Shown here in pieces: positions 33,042-45,061 of a DNA stretch of 64,000 nt. The stretch spans positions 8,879,788 to 8,943,787 of the forward strand of contig NC_133647.1 of assembly GCF_009905375.1 (NCBI RefSeq), given 5' to 3'. How positions within the stretch are numbered: the first letter of the stretch is position 1; each line of letters opens with the position of its first letter. A model generated the notes under the pieces. It worked only from the letters and a program-made list of their open reading frames with translations, made no database searches and was not told the origin of the DNA. The position numbers and the translations under genes were made by a program. This DNA comes from Apium graveolens (taxonomy: Eukaryota > Streptophyta > Magnoliopsida > Apiales > Apiaceae).

Positions 33042-33412
33042 TTAGGAATAATTAAGCATACCTAACTCACTTTCGAACCTGGTGAAAGTTGACTCATCAA
33101 GTGGCTTGGTAAAGATGTCTGCAAGTTGCTGCTCACTTGGAATAAAATGAAGTTTCACAGTACCATTCATGACATATTCTCCAATGAAATGGTACTCGAT
33201 ATCATTGTGCTTTGTCCTTGAATGTTGTACAGGATTTTCAGTAATGGCAATGGTACTTGTGTTGTCACAGAAAATTGGAATCTTGTCCCCATGTAGACCA
33301 TAATCCAATAGCTTACTTTTCATCCATATAATATGCATATAACAGCTACCAGCAATAATGTATTCAGCCTCAGCTGTGGAAGTAGAAACTGAATTTTGTT
33401 TCTTACTAAATC
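33042..33412 (-). pseudogene. pol: Copia B RNase H, C-terminal part
   Basis: Carries the STAEAEY motif (33370s), MHIIWMKSKLLDYGL, the catalytic D in FCDNTSTIAI, the KHNDIEYHF motif and the conserved end LADIFTKPL, stop TAA at 33044-33042. The frame joins exactly to 35522 once the 33418-35521 insertion and one copy of GCGAC are taken out (NKLVSRFSKKQNSVS), which confirms the insertion boundaries. A Trp usual in this motif is Arg here. Confidence 0.9.
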
Positions 33413-34224
33413 GCGACTATGACGACCTTTACCCCGGGGTCAGGAGTTGACGTCATTAATAACAATAATAACGACATAACATAATCCAACTCAACATTAT
33501 TATATAAACACAACCCCCTTTTTTCCAAGATCTTTTCCAGGTCTGAAAGCCACGTCATAAATTAACTTACTCTAATTGGAACCAACTTCTATCTAATAAC
33601 CATTAGTTGGTACAATTAACCAACTCTCTCTTTTAATTGATCAATTGGAGTATCAACAGAAACATCAGTAACACACAAAAGTATAAGTTGTATCCATAAA
33701 GGTAGGGTATTCTCCAAAAATTTTGGGCAGCATTTCCTCTATGTTATTGACTACTAGTCAGACTCAAGCCAACACCATATCAACCCATCAACATCAACCA
33801 AACCACCAACAAGTATATTAACCATCTTTCACCACTCAACTCCACGGTTCACAATACTATGATACATAACATGTTAATAACCATATGTATCACTAACCAA
33901 CATAATAAGACGGGGTTGGCTATTTCAGCCACAACTACCAACAAGCAACCTCGCAGACCAGGTCAACTTCAGGAACTCCAAACTTTACTAGGCTTACTAT
34001 TCCAATTTTCAACCCACCACTCTTCTAAAGGTGGTTTCCTATCATTTACCATAAACTCGCGTACCACTGAATTAACTTTTCTAAGACAAAAACCTTCTCC
34101 AATGGATCGCCAATCCCTTCTGCTTTCGTTATTCCAAAATAACAACTGGATATAGAACTTTTACTTCCCCTGACGGTCAATTCTTCGTTTACTTTTCATA
34201 ACTTGGACGGTCTAACTACAGAGG

Positions 34225-34471
34225 TTATACTAGTGGGTTTAGTTTTGAGTTAAAATTTATTGAAAAGAGTTTCAAAAGAAAGTGATAAAATATTTATGGA
34301 ATTTGGATATCTTGTTTCTAGAACTGTAACCTTAAAAGATATTGGATCAAGTGGGGTCATAGATGATGAATATCTTTCGCTGGCATTTATTTATTGATTA
34401 AACAAGTTGATTTGGATTGAAGTTTTATAGTGACGACCAAATCCTCTGACCCCGGATTTGGGGGCGTTACA
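34225..34471 (+). repeat. 247-bp direct repeat, copy 1 (LTR end)
   Basis: From TTATACTAGTGGG to GGGGGCGTTACA; the second copy is 35275-35521. Both contain TGACGACCAAATCCTCT and CCCCGGATTTGGGGGC close to the end. Confidence 0.9.
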
Positions 34472-35274
34472 GGTTGGTATCAGAGCTACAGATTTGAGTC
34501 CCTGATTTAGGTTAAGAATAGAATTGAAGGAGTGCAGGAAGGTTTATATATAGATATGAGTCAGCAACTCAGTCAGAGGAGCGAGTCTATGAGTTCAGTC
34601 AAGGGTTTCGAAAGCGTAACCCTAACGCCTATGGAGGACTGGCTTGAACTGCCCTAGTTTTTAGTAAGTCTCCCTTGTATATAGGTATCACTGGAAATGT
34701 TTGGTAAAGATTTTTAGTTTCCTATCTCGAGAAAGCGAGTTTGACCGTGAAAGTTTAAGTGGAATGGTAATAGTCAGCGGCTGCAATGACAGCCGAGTCT
34801 CATAGTGAATGTGGACCAGTACTGTGGTTTATATCTTGAACCCTTATATTTCTTCCCTCGGAGGTTCTATCGGTTGGTTGGGGCAAACAATACATATGAA
34901 TTGACTATTTGTCTATGTGGTAAAGGGTCAGGTGGGACGCCACCGAAATATATGTTATAAACTGTATGGTACTAAGACTGGCCATCTTACGTACTTGTAT
35001 GGTTGCTCCTAGTCATATCTGCATCTTCTTCACTTTTCTTTTAGAATGGATTATCTTGATTTCAAAATTTCATTTGGCATTTTACGACAATGAATTTTTC
35101 GGTAACCTCTAGTGAGGATTAACTTGCGCTGTTTAGTTGCGTAATTCGAGGAAGCAAAGAAGAAGCTTTTGGAAGGTGGTTGGTCCGGGGTTTGTGAAAT
35201 TGTGTAAAGTTGTTTTTATTGTATTATATTATAGTTGTATATTTTATTTGGGCCTAGTATACTTCATTTCGAAT

Positions 35275-35521
35275 TTATACTAGTGGGTTTAGTTTTGAGT
35301 TGAAATTTATTGAAAAGAGTTTCAAAAGAAAGTGAAAAATTATTTATGGAATTTGGATATCTTGTTTCTAGAACTGTAACCTTAAAAGATCTTGGATTAA
35401 GTGGGGTCATAGATGATGAATATCTTCCGCTGGCATTTATTTATTGATTAAACAGGTTGATTAGGATTGAAGTTTTATAGTGACGACCAAATCCTCTAAC
35501 CCCGGATTTGGGGGCGTTACA
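35275..35521 (+). repeat. 247-bp direct repeat, copy 2 (remnant 3' LTR)
   Basis: Second copy of 34225-34471, ending at the target duplication. The bases before it do not match those before copy 1, so the upstream part of this LTR has been deleted or replaced. Confidence 0.9.
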
Positions 35522-36754
35522 GCGACACTAGCTTGTTTCCTAGAAACTGACAGGTTTCTGTTGTACTTTTTCTATCTATTCTACAACCTGCATAATCTAC
35601 ATCTGAATAACTAATTAGATCAAAACCAGAATCTCTAGGATACCAAATGCCAGGTTTTAGTGTTCCTTTGAGATATCTGAAAATTCTCTTAATAGCTACT
35701 AAATGAGATTCTCTAAGATCAACCTGAAATCTAGCACAAAGACAAGTAGAAAATATTATATATGGCCTACTGGCTGTTAAATATAAAAGTGAGTCAACCA
35801 TGCCTCTATAGCTTGAGATGTCCACAGACTTTTCAGTAGTGTTCAATTCAAGTTTAGTGGCAGTGGCCATGAGAGTTTTTGTAGATGTGCAATCCATTAA
35901 GTCAAACTTCTTTAAAAGATCATGAATATATTTGGTTTGACTAATGAATATTCCATCACTAACTTTCTTAACTTGTAAGAAAGTAAGTTAGTTCTCCCAT
36001 TATGCTCATTTCATACTTACTTTGCATCAATTTGGCAAACTTTTTGCAAAGTTTCTCATCTGTAGAGCCAAATATAATATCATCTACAAAAATTTGAACA
36101 AGTATACTAGAGCCATTAACATTTCTAAAGAAAAGAGTTTTGTCAACAATACCTCTTGTGAAATAATTTTTTAGAAGAAATTTTGACAAAGTGGCATACC
36201 AGGCTCTAGGTGCTTGCTTCAATCCATAGAATGCTTTCAAAAGATAGTAAGCATATTCTGGAAAGTTGGGGGTCTTCAAAACCAGGAGGCTGACTGACAT
36301 AGACTTCCTCCTCCAAATCTCTATTCAGAAAGGCACTCTTTACATCCATTTGATAGACTTTGAAATTGGCATGGGCTACATAGGCTAGAAATATTTTGAT
36401 AGTTTCAAGTCTTGCAACAGGAGGAAAAGTTTCATCAAAATTTATCCCTTCCTCTTGGCAATAGCCTTTAGCAACCAATCTGGGCTTGTTCCTTATGACT
36501 ATGTCATTCACATCCATTTTGTTTCTGAATACCTATTTATTGTCAATATGATTCTTGCCTTTTGGTTTGGGTACCAGCTTCCATACTCCATTCATTTCAA
36601 ATTGGTTTAGCTCCTCATGGATAGTTAAAACCCAATTAGGATCCAACAAAGCTTCTTCTACCTTCTTTGGCTCTTCCTGAGATAGAAAACTTCTGCATAT
36701 ACATTCTTCTTGAGTTGCTTTCCGTGTTTGCACTCTTGAAGATGCATCACCCAT
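35522..36754 (-). pseudogene. pol: Copia B reverse transcriptase and RNase H start
   Basis: Minus strand. RT motifs: [35 protein letters not shown], the catalytic D in [32 protein letters not shown], and the catalytic FVDDIIF at 36090-36079. After RT comes the copia motif RGMVDSLLYLTASRPYI and the first part of RNase H up to LGNKLVS at 35522. Frameshifts lie near 36300 and 35960, and the start (36754-36533, VEEALLDPNWVLTIHEELNQF) is in another frame. All core motifs are present, but no continuous protein can be made. Confidence 0.9.
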
Positions 36755-37067
36755 AATTTGTTCAAATGGGTAATCTCTAGTCCATTTCCTTTATTGTGGT
36801 AGATTAGTTCTAGATGAAGAGGCCTCAAAGTTGTTTTGATATGTGACTGAGTTTTGATTAGAAGAAACTCCCCCTGAGTTTGTGGATCTTTGACTTGAAG
36901 TTGGGTTCCTTTTTGTGTGTGATCTAAAATGACTTTCAACTCCTATTGATGGCTCAATGGATGTTGAGTTTTGCCTTTCAATGGGTGATGCATTCTGTCT
37001 GGTCAATGGATGATACATCATGTCTTTCAACGGATGTTGCAATTTGTCTTTCGACGGATGTAGAATT
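36755..37067 (-). pseudogene. pol: Copia B integrase-RT linker, low complexity
   Basis: Encodes a Ser/Asn/Thr/Pro-rich linker in which His-Pro-Leu or His-Pro-Ser units come from diverged copies of the family word (CAACGGATG, CAATGGATG, CGACGGATG at about 36950-37060). Little constraint is evident; the flanking domains are well conserved. Confidence 0.7.
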
Positions 37068-38072
37068 TTATGCTTCTTTTGTTGCTGACTTTTCTGCATT
37101 TTCCTTTGAGATTATTTCTTGATCGCTTTTATCATCACTGTCATCACGGATCATCTCGACATTGTCAAATCTGAGGCTTTCATGGAAATCTTCATCTTGT
37201 AGTCCTTCAATCTTCTTATCATCAAACATAACATGTATAAAGTTCATAATAATGTTGGTTCTTAGATTGTAGACTCTGTATGCTTTTCCAACTACATTCC
37301 CAACAAAAATACCTTCATATGTTTTAGCATCAAACTTTCCATGTTGCTCAGTTTCATTCCTTAGAATATAGCATTTGCAACCAAAGATATGAAGAAAGTT
37401 TAGTATTGGTTTCATGTTATTGAACAATTGATAAGGAGTCATACATTTTGCTTGATTGATCAAAGAAATATTCTGAGTGCAGCATGCAGTATTTACAACT
37501 TCTGCCCAAAAATAAGTTGGTAACTTTGATTCTTCTAGCATTGTCCTTGCAGCTTCAATAAGAGATCTATTCTTTCTTTCCACCACTCCATTTTTTTGTG
37601 GAGTCCTTGCTTCTGAAAACTCATGCATGATCCCATTTTATTCACAAAACAACCTCATTACAGAATTCTTAAACTCAGTTCCATTGTCACTCTTGATTCT
37701 TCTTGCTTTGAGATCGGGATGATTGTTGACTTGCAGTCTATGATTGATAATGATTTCACTAGCTTCATCTTTAGATTTTAGGAAATATGTCCAAGTGAAC
37801 TTTGAGAAATCATCTACAATCACTAGGTAATATCTTTTCTTTGAGATTGACAACACATTGACTGGTCCAAACAAGTCCATGTGCAAGAGTTGCAGTGGTT
37901 CTTCAATTGTAGATTCAAGTTTCTTCTTGAATGATGCATTGATCTATTTTCCCTTTTGACAGGCATCACACAGTCCATCCTTTGAGAACTCAACTTGAAG
38001 AATGCCTCTTACTAGGTCTTTCCTGACTAACTCATTCATAGTCTTGAAGTTCAGATGGGACAACTTTGTGTG
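37068..38072 (-). pseudogene. pol: Copia B integrase
   Basis: Minus strand. The GAG-pre-integrase/zinc part is at the 38070-37930 end (LCDACQKGK-like, CDACQ). The core has D in MDLFGPV (about 37880), D in RRIKSDNGTEF (about 37690) and E in KNGVVERKNRSL (about 37580), followed by TYFWAEVVNTACC and FGCKCYIL. TAA stops interrupt at about 37940 and 37630. It would have inserted the cDNA into chromosomal DNA. Confidence 0.88.
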
Positions 38073-38509
38073 CTATATCCAACTTTCATCTTGACTTGCT
38101 TTGCTGAAAAGACAAGTAATGGAATTTGCATTGGATGAGTTGAAGTCATCTAGATACACATATTCTTTTCTCACTCCTATGAGAACCACTTTGTTGTTCT
38201 TTTTGTTTGTAACAACACAGGCTTCAAAATAGAATGTTATTGAGTTGCCCTTATCACATAGCTGGCTGACACTCAAAAAATTGTATTTAAGTCCATCCAC
38301 TATAGCAACTTCTACAATGATGACATTATTTTTAGAAATCAAGTCATATCCCACAATATAACCTTTGCTATCATCTGCAAAAGTAATACTAGGGCCAGCT
38401 CTCTCCTTGAACTCGGTGAGCAGAGTAGTATCTCCAGTCATGTGCCTTCAGCAACCACTATCCAGATACCAAAGATTCTTTCTGTTTCCCTGCACACATC
38501 AAAATCAAT
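38073..38509 (-). pseudogene. pol: Copia B protease
   Basis: WYLDSGC at about 38470-38451 holds the active-site DSG (38462-38454). The codon after GC is TGA (38450-38448) where Ser or Thr is usual, followed by RHMTGD. Then come FADDSKGYIVGYD, IVDGLKYNFLSVSQLCDKG and the start of the pre-integrase region. This one stop would separate protease from everything downstream. Confidence 0.87.
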
Positions 38510-40907
38510 TCAAGTTAATTTTGGTACCCAAGTTTCCTTGGCTCCTGCCTTGTTAGCCTTCTTTTTAGGTTTCTTAGGCTTGTCCTCATTTGTCTTAGGT
38601 GATAGAGATTCAACCTTGGTCATTAGAGTAGGGCTTTGAAAACCATTCATAATTGAAGAATTACTATGCACAGGTTGGTTAACATGAAATGGCATATTAT
38701 GTGCAAATATGTTATTCCAGTATGGCATGCTAAATGGCATTTGAGGCATATTGAATGCAGCATAGTAAGGATTTTGTGCAAATGGCATATTAGCAAATTG
38801 TGCATTCAAATTTTGTGCAGGCATAATATTCACATGCATTATGGGAATGTTGGGAATTGAGGGAGGTGCGGCCATGGGTGCAGGCATAGCAGATTTGCAA
38901 TTAGTAGACACTATTACACTTAACACAAATTTTTCTAGTGCATATTTATCAGGTGTGTAGTTGTTATATTTGTTAATTCCTACTTTCCTATTTCTGTTGT
39001 TTTTCCTTTTGAAGTCTGCCTTGGCCTCAATTTTCTCCAATCTGTCATTTAGTTGCTTCATTGACAGATGCCACATATTCACACCTTTGTTCTCCTTAAC
39101 TTGACTTGATTCTCCTGTAATAAAGTTCTTGGAAACTGATCCATATTTCTCATTGAGTTTAGCTAGCTTGGCTTTTCTAATTGGTTTCCTTTCAATCGAC
39201 GAATGTGGCTCTTTTCTTTTGACGTATAATCCTTTTTGGCTTTCGACGGATAATCTTCATTATCCGTTGAATCCACATCCGTTGATAATCCTTCTAACAA
39301 TACAAGATCCAGTTTTTCTTTGCTCTTTTTCCAGGCTTCTTCGTAGAAAGATTATATACCTTGAACTTATCAATTTTGATATGTACATCTCTGATGACTT
39401 CGAAGCCTTAATTACCTCTTGCTCTCGTTCAAGCTGCTTTCTCAAAATGTCCTATTTCTTCAAAGATTCAGTCAGTTCTTCTTTAGTAATTTTACACTCT
39501 ATCTTCAGTTTCTCAAACTCAACAAATTGATTTTCTAACACAGTATTCCTCTCACTTAAAAACAAATTGTTATCTTTAATTTTTGTGTTTTCTTTAGTGA
39601 GTGATTTAAGTGTAACACGCAAGTGATATAATTATGTTGACATGTCATTTATAGCATTATTACACTCATCTTTAGAAAGGTATGCTAGGTTTGTGGTGAT
39701 TACCTGATTGCTTGAGGAACTAACTTCTGCTTCATCTGATTTGGCTATTAGGTCTAAGTTGACATAACTTGCTTCTTCATCCTCATCTACCCCATTAGCT
39801 GCCCAGACATTTTCTTGAGTCAGGAAAGCCCTTTCCTTTTGTTTGAGCAGTTTAAAGTACTTCTTTTTTTAATCCACAGGCTTAAACTTCTTTTTCTCAG
39901 AATCAGGCTTTTTTCATTCATTGGCAAAATGACCACTCAAGCCACATTTGAAACACTTGAATTTAGATTTATCCACCATATTCTATTTGGCTTGGTTGCT
40001 CCAAAATTCTTTTTGAACTTGAGCTTGGAAAATCTTCTTGTTAGGAAAGCCAGATGTTCATCTATGTCCTCCATTTCATCCTGACTAGGATGGTCTTCAT
40101 GCTCTGCCATTAGCCTATTTCCTTTGCCTTCACAAACCCTAGAGTTTGGTGCAGATTCCACAGCTTCAACCTTAATCTCTTTCACTCTCTCTTGTTCAGC
40201 TACCAATGCAATAGATCCTCCCTTCTTCCTTCATTTCTCTATCTGCTCATCTTGTTCCAACTCAAGCTCATAAGTTTTTAGAATCCATATAGTCTCTCTA
40301 AAGTAAACTCCTTGTAATCTTGGGAATTTCTAAGAGAGGCAATCATAGGCTTCCAATCTTTTGGTAAAGATCTAAGGAATTTCAGGTTTGAATCTTTTGT
40401 CTGATAGACTCTACCATGCAGCTTCAGTGGATTTAGTAGTTTTTGAAACCTACTAAAAATGTCACTCAAAGATTCATTGTCTTCACAATGAAAGTGCTCA
40501 TATTGCTGGATTAGAAGTTGCATATTGTTTTCCCTCACTTGTTCAGTTCCATCATATATGATTTGAATTGTATCCCAAATATCCTTAGCAGATTTACAGT
40601 TGATAACATTGTCAAACATATCACTGTCAAGACCATTGAACAAAATGTTCATAGCCTTTTTATCTTTGTGCACTTGCTCAATGTCTTCATCTGTCCATTC
40701 TGATTGTAGCCTTGGAATGCTTTGCTTATTGCCTACAACTCCTTCAACATCTGTAAAAGCTCTAAGAGGAACATGAGGGCCTTTCTCAATGCAATCAACA
40801 TACCTTTCATCTTGAGAGGGGAGATGCAGGTGCATTTTCACCTTCTGGTGGTGATAGTTGTCTTTATCCAGAAAATGGATCTTCACTCAAACATCCTTTC
40901 TGCTCAT
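38510..40907 (-). pseudogene. gag: Copia B gag
   Basis: ATG at 40907 (MSRKD), about 45 bp after the primer site. The UBN2-type Gag core lies at 40886-40278 (FLDKDNYHHQKVKMHLHL; AKDIWDTIQIIYDGTEQV; LPKDWKPMIASLRNSQDY). The zinc knuckle CFKCGLSGHFANE is at 39955-39917, with the final Cys codon now TGA (39916-39914). Then follows a long Lys/Glu coiled stretch (39550-39260, partly in shifted frames) and an Asn/Met/Pro-rich tail (38880-38650, MPFAQNPYYAAFNMPQ). Several stops and frameshifts. Two ATCCGTTG words occur at 39259-39285. The protein would form the virus-like particle. Confidence 0.85.
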
Positions 40908-41722
40908 ATTGTTAGTCTGTTTTGATCTTTAAACTCTTAGTTTGTCAAGAGCTTGCTCAGATACCAATTATTATTCCCAAACAATCTAACAATAGAATTA
41001 CAGAAGGGGGTTGAATTTAATTCTTGGTTTCTTTTGAAAACTGAGAAAATTCTTTACCAAAATATATCAGTGTTTGAATATGCAAGTGTGCGGAATGAAA
41101 TATAAGTGTATTCAAAACACAAAGTAATTAAACAAAGAGATTTAAAAAATTTCTGGTGGATTGATCTTTCCACCAAAGATATATATTGATTGAGAACTCT
41201 GTGATTTAAGAATGCACACAGCTGCTTACAAGTAAAATTACAAAGTAAGAAATGAGAAATTCTTAATAGATTTTGCCTTATCTATTTCTCAGTTCTTTTA
41301 ATCGATTTATAATTATCTACTTGCTACTCTTGGTTTATATATTACCAAGTTACATATGAAAAAAACAAACATATAAAACAAAACTGTCTAAGTCTTCATC
41401 ACATGTTTCTTCATTTCTCTATTCAGCATCTTTGTATTTCTTCAAGTAAGCATGAAAATGGAAATGCTTCTTTGTTCTCATAAACCTAGTTATAGGCTAC
41501 CACTTTCCTTTTATATACAATCAACCCATGTGACTGTCAAGTCACTATTAACTTCTATTTGAATATGATATTCCGTAAGATTTCATCATTATCTGTTGAG
41601 TCTGTTATGGATCATCCACTGAAGGTGCCTTGTGTCATCCGTTGAGAGCTTTGCAGTTTATCCGTTGATGGTATTTCCATAGCGGTTGACACCATTTCAT
41701 TTATGCAAATTTACAAGGCATT
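40908..41722 (-). repeat. Copia B primer binding site and 5' LTR (interrupted by Athila)
   Basis: Minus-strand TTGGTATCTGAGC (40967-40955) resembles the initiator Met tRNA complement TGGTATCAGAGC with one change. The LTR ends at 40969 and is visible up to 41722, where the Athila LTR begins; its remaining start should lie beyond the Athila element, outside the window. It aligns with 26884-27500. A minus-strand TATA box sits in TATATAAACCAAGAGTAG (about 41348-41325). Confidence 0.87.
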
Positions 41723-43182
41723 TGTTGAGTGGCATTTATGACACTTTATAACGCTCTGTAAAGCTTTGAATTGATGATTTGAACTCAAGTTGTTAGTGTT
41801 TTTAACATGTTTTTGTAGTGTTTTTGCATTTCAGGTATTTATCAGGAATACAGGTGAATTAGCATTGTTTTGATGCTAATATGGTGTTAGGATGGTGTCC
41901 AGAATAAAAGCTCGTAAAAAGACAAACTCAAATCAACAAGAAAAGAAGAAGTCAGAAATTTCTCTAGAGAGACGGCGCGCCCGCGCTGTGATAGCGCGCG
42001 CCCGTGCCCAAAGAGCAGAATGTCAGCGCGCTCGCGTTGGTCAAGCGCGCATCCGCGCTAGGTCGGGAAAATAAAATCCTGTTTCTTCTGGAATTTTGAT
42101 CCGTTGGACTTCCAATCTGCATGGGCTGCTATATATACATATCTTATGCTCGTTTTTCATAACAAGACGTACCAGAGCTTAAGGAGAAGGTGTAAGAAGA
42201 CCGAAGAGCACAATTCGACCAAGGCGAAGAAGATCTAGTTTATAATTGTGATTCTTTGTTTTAAGTTGCAACTTTGGATGCTAGTTTTGTTATTCGTGAA
42301 CCTATACTCATGTTTCGTACTTGGTTTATTATTTATTCAGTATAAAGACTACGTTTATTATACCATGCTTTCATTGGAACCCACGTTGATGATGAGTCCG
42401 ATTATGGGCTAATCGTTATCGTGGGGTTCTAACGGATTTATTTATGGATTTCTTTAGTTGATACATTTTGATGTCTTAGTGTGTGGTGATTGTATGATAT
42501 CCTAGTATTGGTTGTGCTTATTCGTCTTATGAGCATCGTGAACTTATAAGATAGCGTGTTAATGCTTAATGAAGCGAAAGTGAATTTAAGGGTTTCGAAC
42601 TTGCCATGCTAGCATAGGTTCATGTATTTGATATGCATGATTCGTAGGTAATTTTAAGCATCTTAATTGCCCTTTGTAATCACGATAGATAACTTGTGCA
42701 TTAAACCGTTATGTTGTCAAATTTTACAGACATATAGGGTCTCAATATAATTGGTGTCTATTCAGCTTCTATCTCTTTTGTGGATGTCTGTAGTATTGTA
42801 TTCGTACAACAAAAGTTGGCGTTTATCAGTTTCGTGTTATCTGATTAGTATCATCACCATTTCATGCTAAGGTTAAGAACGAAAAGGCTATTGAATGAAG
42901 TATTTAATGAAGTTAGAATCCCATGTTTGTGTCATATAGTATTCAACTCTCTTTAATCTCTTAGTTAATATTCCTTAGTATAATCTTTTAGTTAATTATA
43001 GTATAAACAACCTCAATTTGTTATTCGTCTTAGCATTGAATAATAACCATAACATTGTTGCATAGATACATAGATTGAAATTAACCTAAACTAGTCCTTG
43101 TGGGAATGAACTAGAAATTATTCTATATTACTTGTGAACGCGTATACTTGCATAAAATTTAGCGCGTGTTTAGCGACTAACA
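41723..43182 (+). repeat. Athila 5' LTR
   Basis: About 1,460 bp, a usual Athila LTR length. It contains a CpG-rich patch at 41970-42065 (GCGCGCCCGCGCTG-like words) and a likely TATA box in GCTATATATACATATC at about 42129-42144. An Arg/Ala-rich open frame over the CpG patch (41892-42074) is a product of the repeat, not a gene. Confidence 0.87.
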
Positions 43183-43321
43183 AGTTTTTAGCACCGCTGC
43201 CAGGGATCGGTGTTAATTTTTAGTTTATGTGTTTGTCATCGGTGTTCGCTAAAGTTCAGTGACTCGGACATTGTTACTTAAATGTTTCCTTGTCTTATTT
43301 CAGGTACTCTACCGAGCGTGT
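43183..43321 (+). other. Athila primer binding site and leader
   Basis: AGTTTTTAGCACCGCTGCCAG begins right after the LTR. It is a diverged form of the Athila site TGGCGCCGTTGCCGGGGA, which pairs with Asp tRNA in that lineage. A short leader to the gag ATG follows. Confidence 0.8.
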
Positions 43322-45061
43322 ATGCATACGCGTTCTCGGACTTGTAAGAAAACTCTAGATCAAGCTGAGGAAGAAGTTGTAATAGTTAAGGAGAAAGTTG
43401 AAGAAGAGATCGTAGTTGAGGAAGAAAAAGAAGCATTTATTGTAATGGGAGAACCAGAAGCTAATCCAAAGGCTTTGATGGACTACTCTCAACCGAAGAT
43501 CAATGATATTCAGTCTAGCATTGTTCGACAGCCATCTCGGCTAATACCTTTGAGATCAATTCAAGCACGATTCAAATAATACAGAACTCAGTTCAGTTTG
43601 GGGGTTCTCCGACAGAAGACCCCAATATGCACATCAGAGATTTTATCGAGATCTGTGACACTTTCAAGTTCAACGGAGTTTCTAAAGATGCTATTAAATT
43701 GAGGCTTTTCCCATTCTCTATGCGGGATAAAGCTAAGTGCTGGTTACATTCTCTACCACCAGGGTCTATCACCAAATGGAAGGATCTTGCTCAAAAAATC
43801 TTAACTAAATTCTTTCCTATGGCAAAGACTGCTGCAATCAGAAACGCACTTTCTCAATTTTCTCAACAATCTGGAGAATCTTTATGTGGGGCTTGGGATC
43901 GCTACAAGGAGATGCTTAGAAAGTGTCCTCACCATGGGATGCCTGACAGGATGATCATTAACCGCTTTTATAATGGATTGGGTGCTACTTCTAGATCAAT
44001 GTTTGATGCAGCATCATGAGGAGCCTTGTGGGCCAAAAGCTATGATGAGGCTTATGAATTGATTGAACTGATGGCTGCTAATGAATTCCAGAATCCTTCT
44101 CAGAGACTACCTCAGGGCAAGGTAGTAGGAATTCTGGAGCTAGATGCAGCTACTGCTATAGCTGCTCAACTTAAGGCTTTGACGATGAAGGTGGATTCTT
44201 TGGCTAATTATGGAGTTAATCAAATCACTGGTGTATGTGAGCTTTGTGTTGGTGCCCATGAGACTGATCAGTGTGCTATTTCTAGTGAATTAGCTCAGTT
44301 CGTGAGCAATTTTCAGAGGTCGCAACAACCTGTGCCAGCCACCTATCATCCTAACAACCACAATCATCCTAAATTTAGCTGGAGCAACACTCAAAATGCG
44401 GTTCAACAACCTTATCAATAGTATCCAGCAAAGCAGTACAACCCCCTGGTTTTCAACAACCGCAGTATGCACCAAGACAACAACTTCAGTTGCAACAGTC
44501 TAATGAAAAATCTGAATTGGAGGAGTTGAGGCTCATGTGCAAGATCCAAGTGGTTTCTATCAAGACCTTGGAAAATCAAATTGGAAAAATTGTTAATGCT
44601 TTGCTGAATCGTCAACCTGGTACACTCCCTAGTGACACTAAAGTACCAGGCAAGAAGGAAGCTAAAGAGCAAGTAAAGGAAATCACATTGAGGTCTGGGA
44701 AGCTTCCAAATCCCGAACAATCTCAAGTTTCGGATGAAGAAGCTGTGACTGAAGAAGAAGTACAAAAGGACGCAGAAGTGAAACCAAGGAAGACTACTGT
44801 TGAACAAACTCCTCCTGAGGGTAATACAGGGGAAAAACAGATATATCCTCCACCGCCCTTTCCTAAGAGGTTGCAAAAGAAAAATTTGGATAAACAATTC
44901 AAGAAATTTCTAGAGGTGTTCAAGAAACTTCATATCAACATACCTTTCCCTGAAGCTCTTGAACAGATTCCTAGTTATGCGAAGTTTATGAAAGGTATTC
45001 TCTCTCGAAAAGTGAAGTTTGATGACTTAGAGACCATTGCTCAACGGAGGAATGCAGTCAT
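43322..45061 (+). pseudogene. gag: Athila gag
   Basis: ATG at 43322 opens MHTRSRTCKKTLDQAEEE. The capsid domain spans 43480-44000 (IRDFIEICDTFKFNGVSKDAI; FPFSMRDKAKCWLHSLPPGSI; KFFPMAKTAAIRNALSQF; PDRMIINRFYNGL). The usual CCHC knuckle of this group is replaced by the CELCVGAHETDQC form at 44235-44275. Breaks: TAA 43577-43579 with a frame change, TGA 44017-44019, TAG 44419-44421 (probably CAG), a frameshift at a C run near 44452 and another near 45060. The C-terminal part (44490-45060) contains KEQVKEITLRSGK and YPPPPFPKRLQKKNLDKQF, both typical of Athila before protease. Confidence 0.88.

Larger units (their letters stand above)
33413..35526 (+). mobile_element. Non-autonomous LTR element in copia B RNase H, with GCGAC target duplication
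   Basis: The element is 33418-35521, flanked by GCGAC at 33413-33417 and 35522-35526. It starts TATGACGACC (likely a mutated TGTGACGACC) and ends GGGGGCGTTACA. The presumed 5' LTR is 33418-34471; directly after it comes GGTTGGTATCAGAGC (34472-34486), a primer site matching initiator Met tRNA. Only about 800 bp of non-coding interior remain before a 247-bp repeat of the LTR end (35275-35521). So it is a Ty3-type element that has lost all genes and most of its 3' LTR. The repeated 247 bp differ at about nine sites (3.6%). No gene in the 2.1 kb. Confidence 0.85.
26874..41722 (-). mobile_element. Copia B: Ty1/copia retrotransposon, SIRE/Maximus type, minus strand
   Basis: On the minus strand the order is 5' LTR (interrupted at 41722), primer site, gag, protease, integrase, RT, RNase H, a long extra ORF, polypurine tract and 3' LTR (27775 to about 26884). 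Integrase before RT marks Ty1/copia; a long extra ORF after pol marks the SIRE/Maximus group. The shared LTR stretch (about 520 bp) differs at roughly 7% of sites, so it is older than its inserts. Two insertions are nested in it: 33418-35521 and the Athila element from 41723. It belongs to the same family as copia A. Confidence 0.92.

Noticed and set aside
41892..42074. Arg/Ala-rich ORF in the Athila LTR as a possible basic peptide gene
   Set aside because: The composition comes from the CpG-rich repeat; a similar frame appears by chance over the second CpG patch at 48764-49198.
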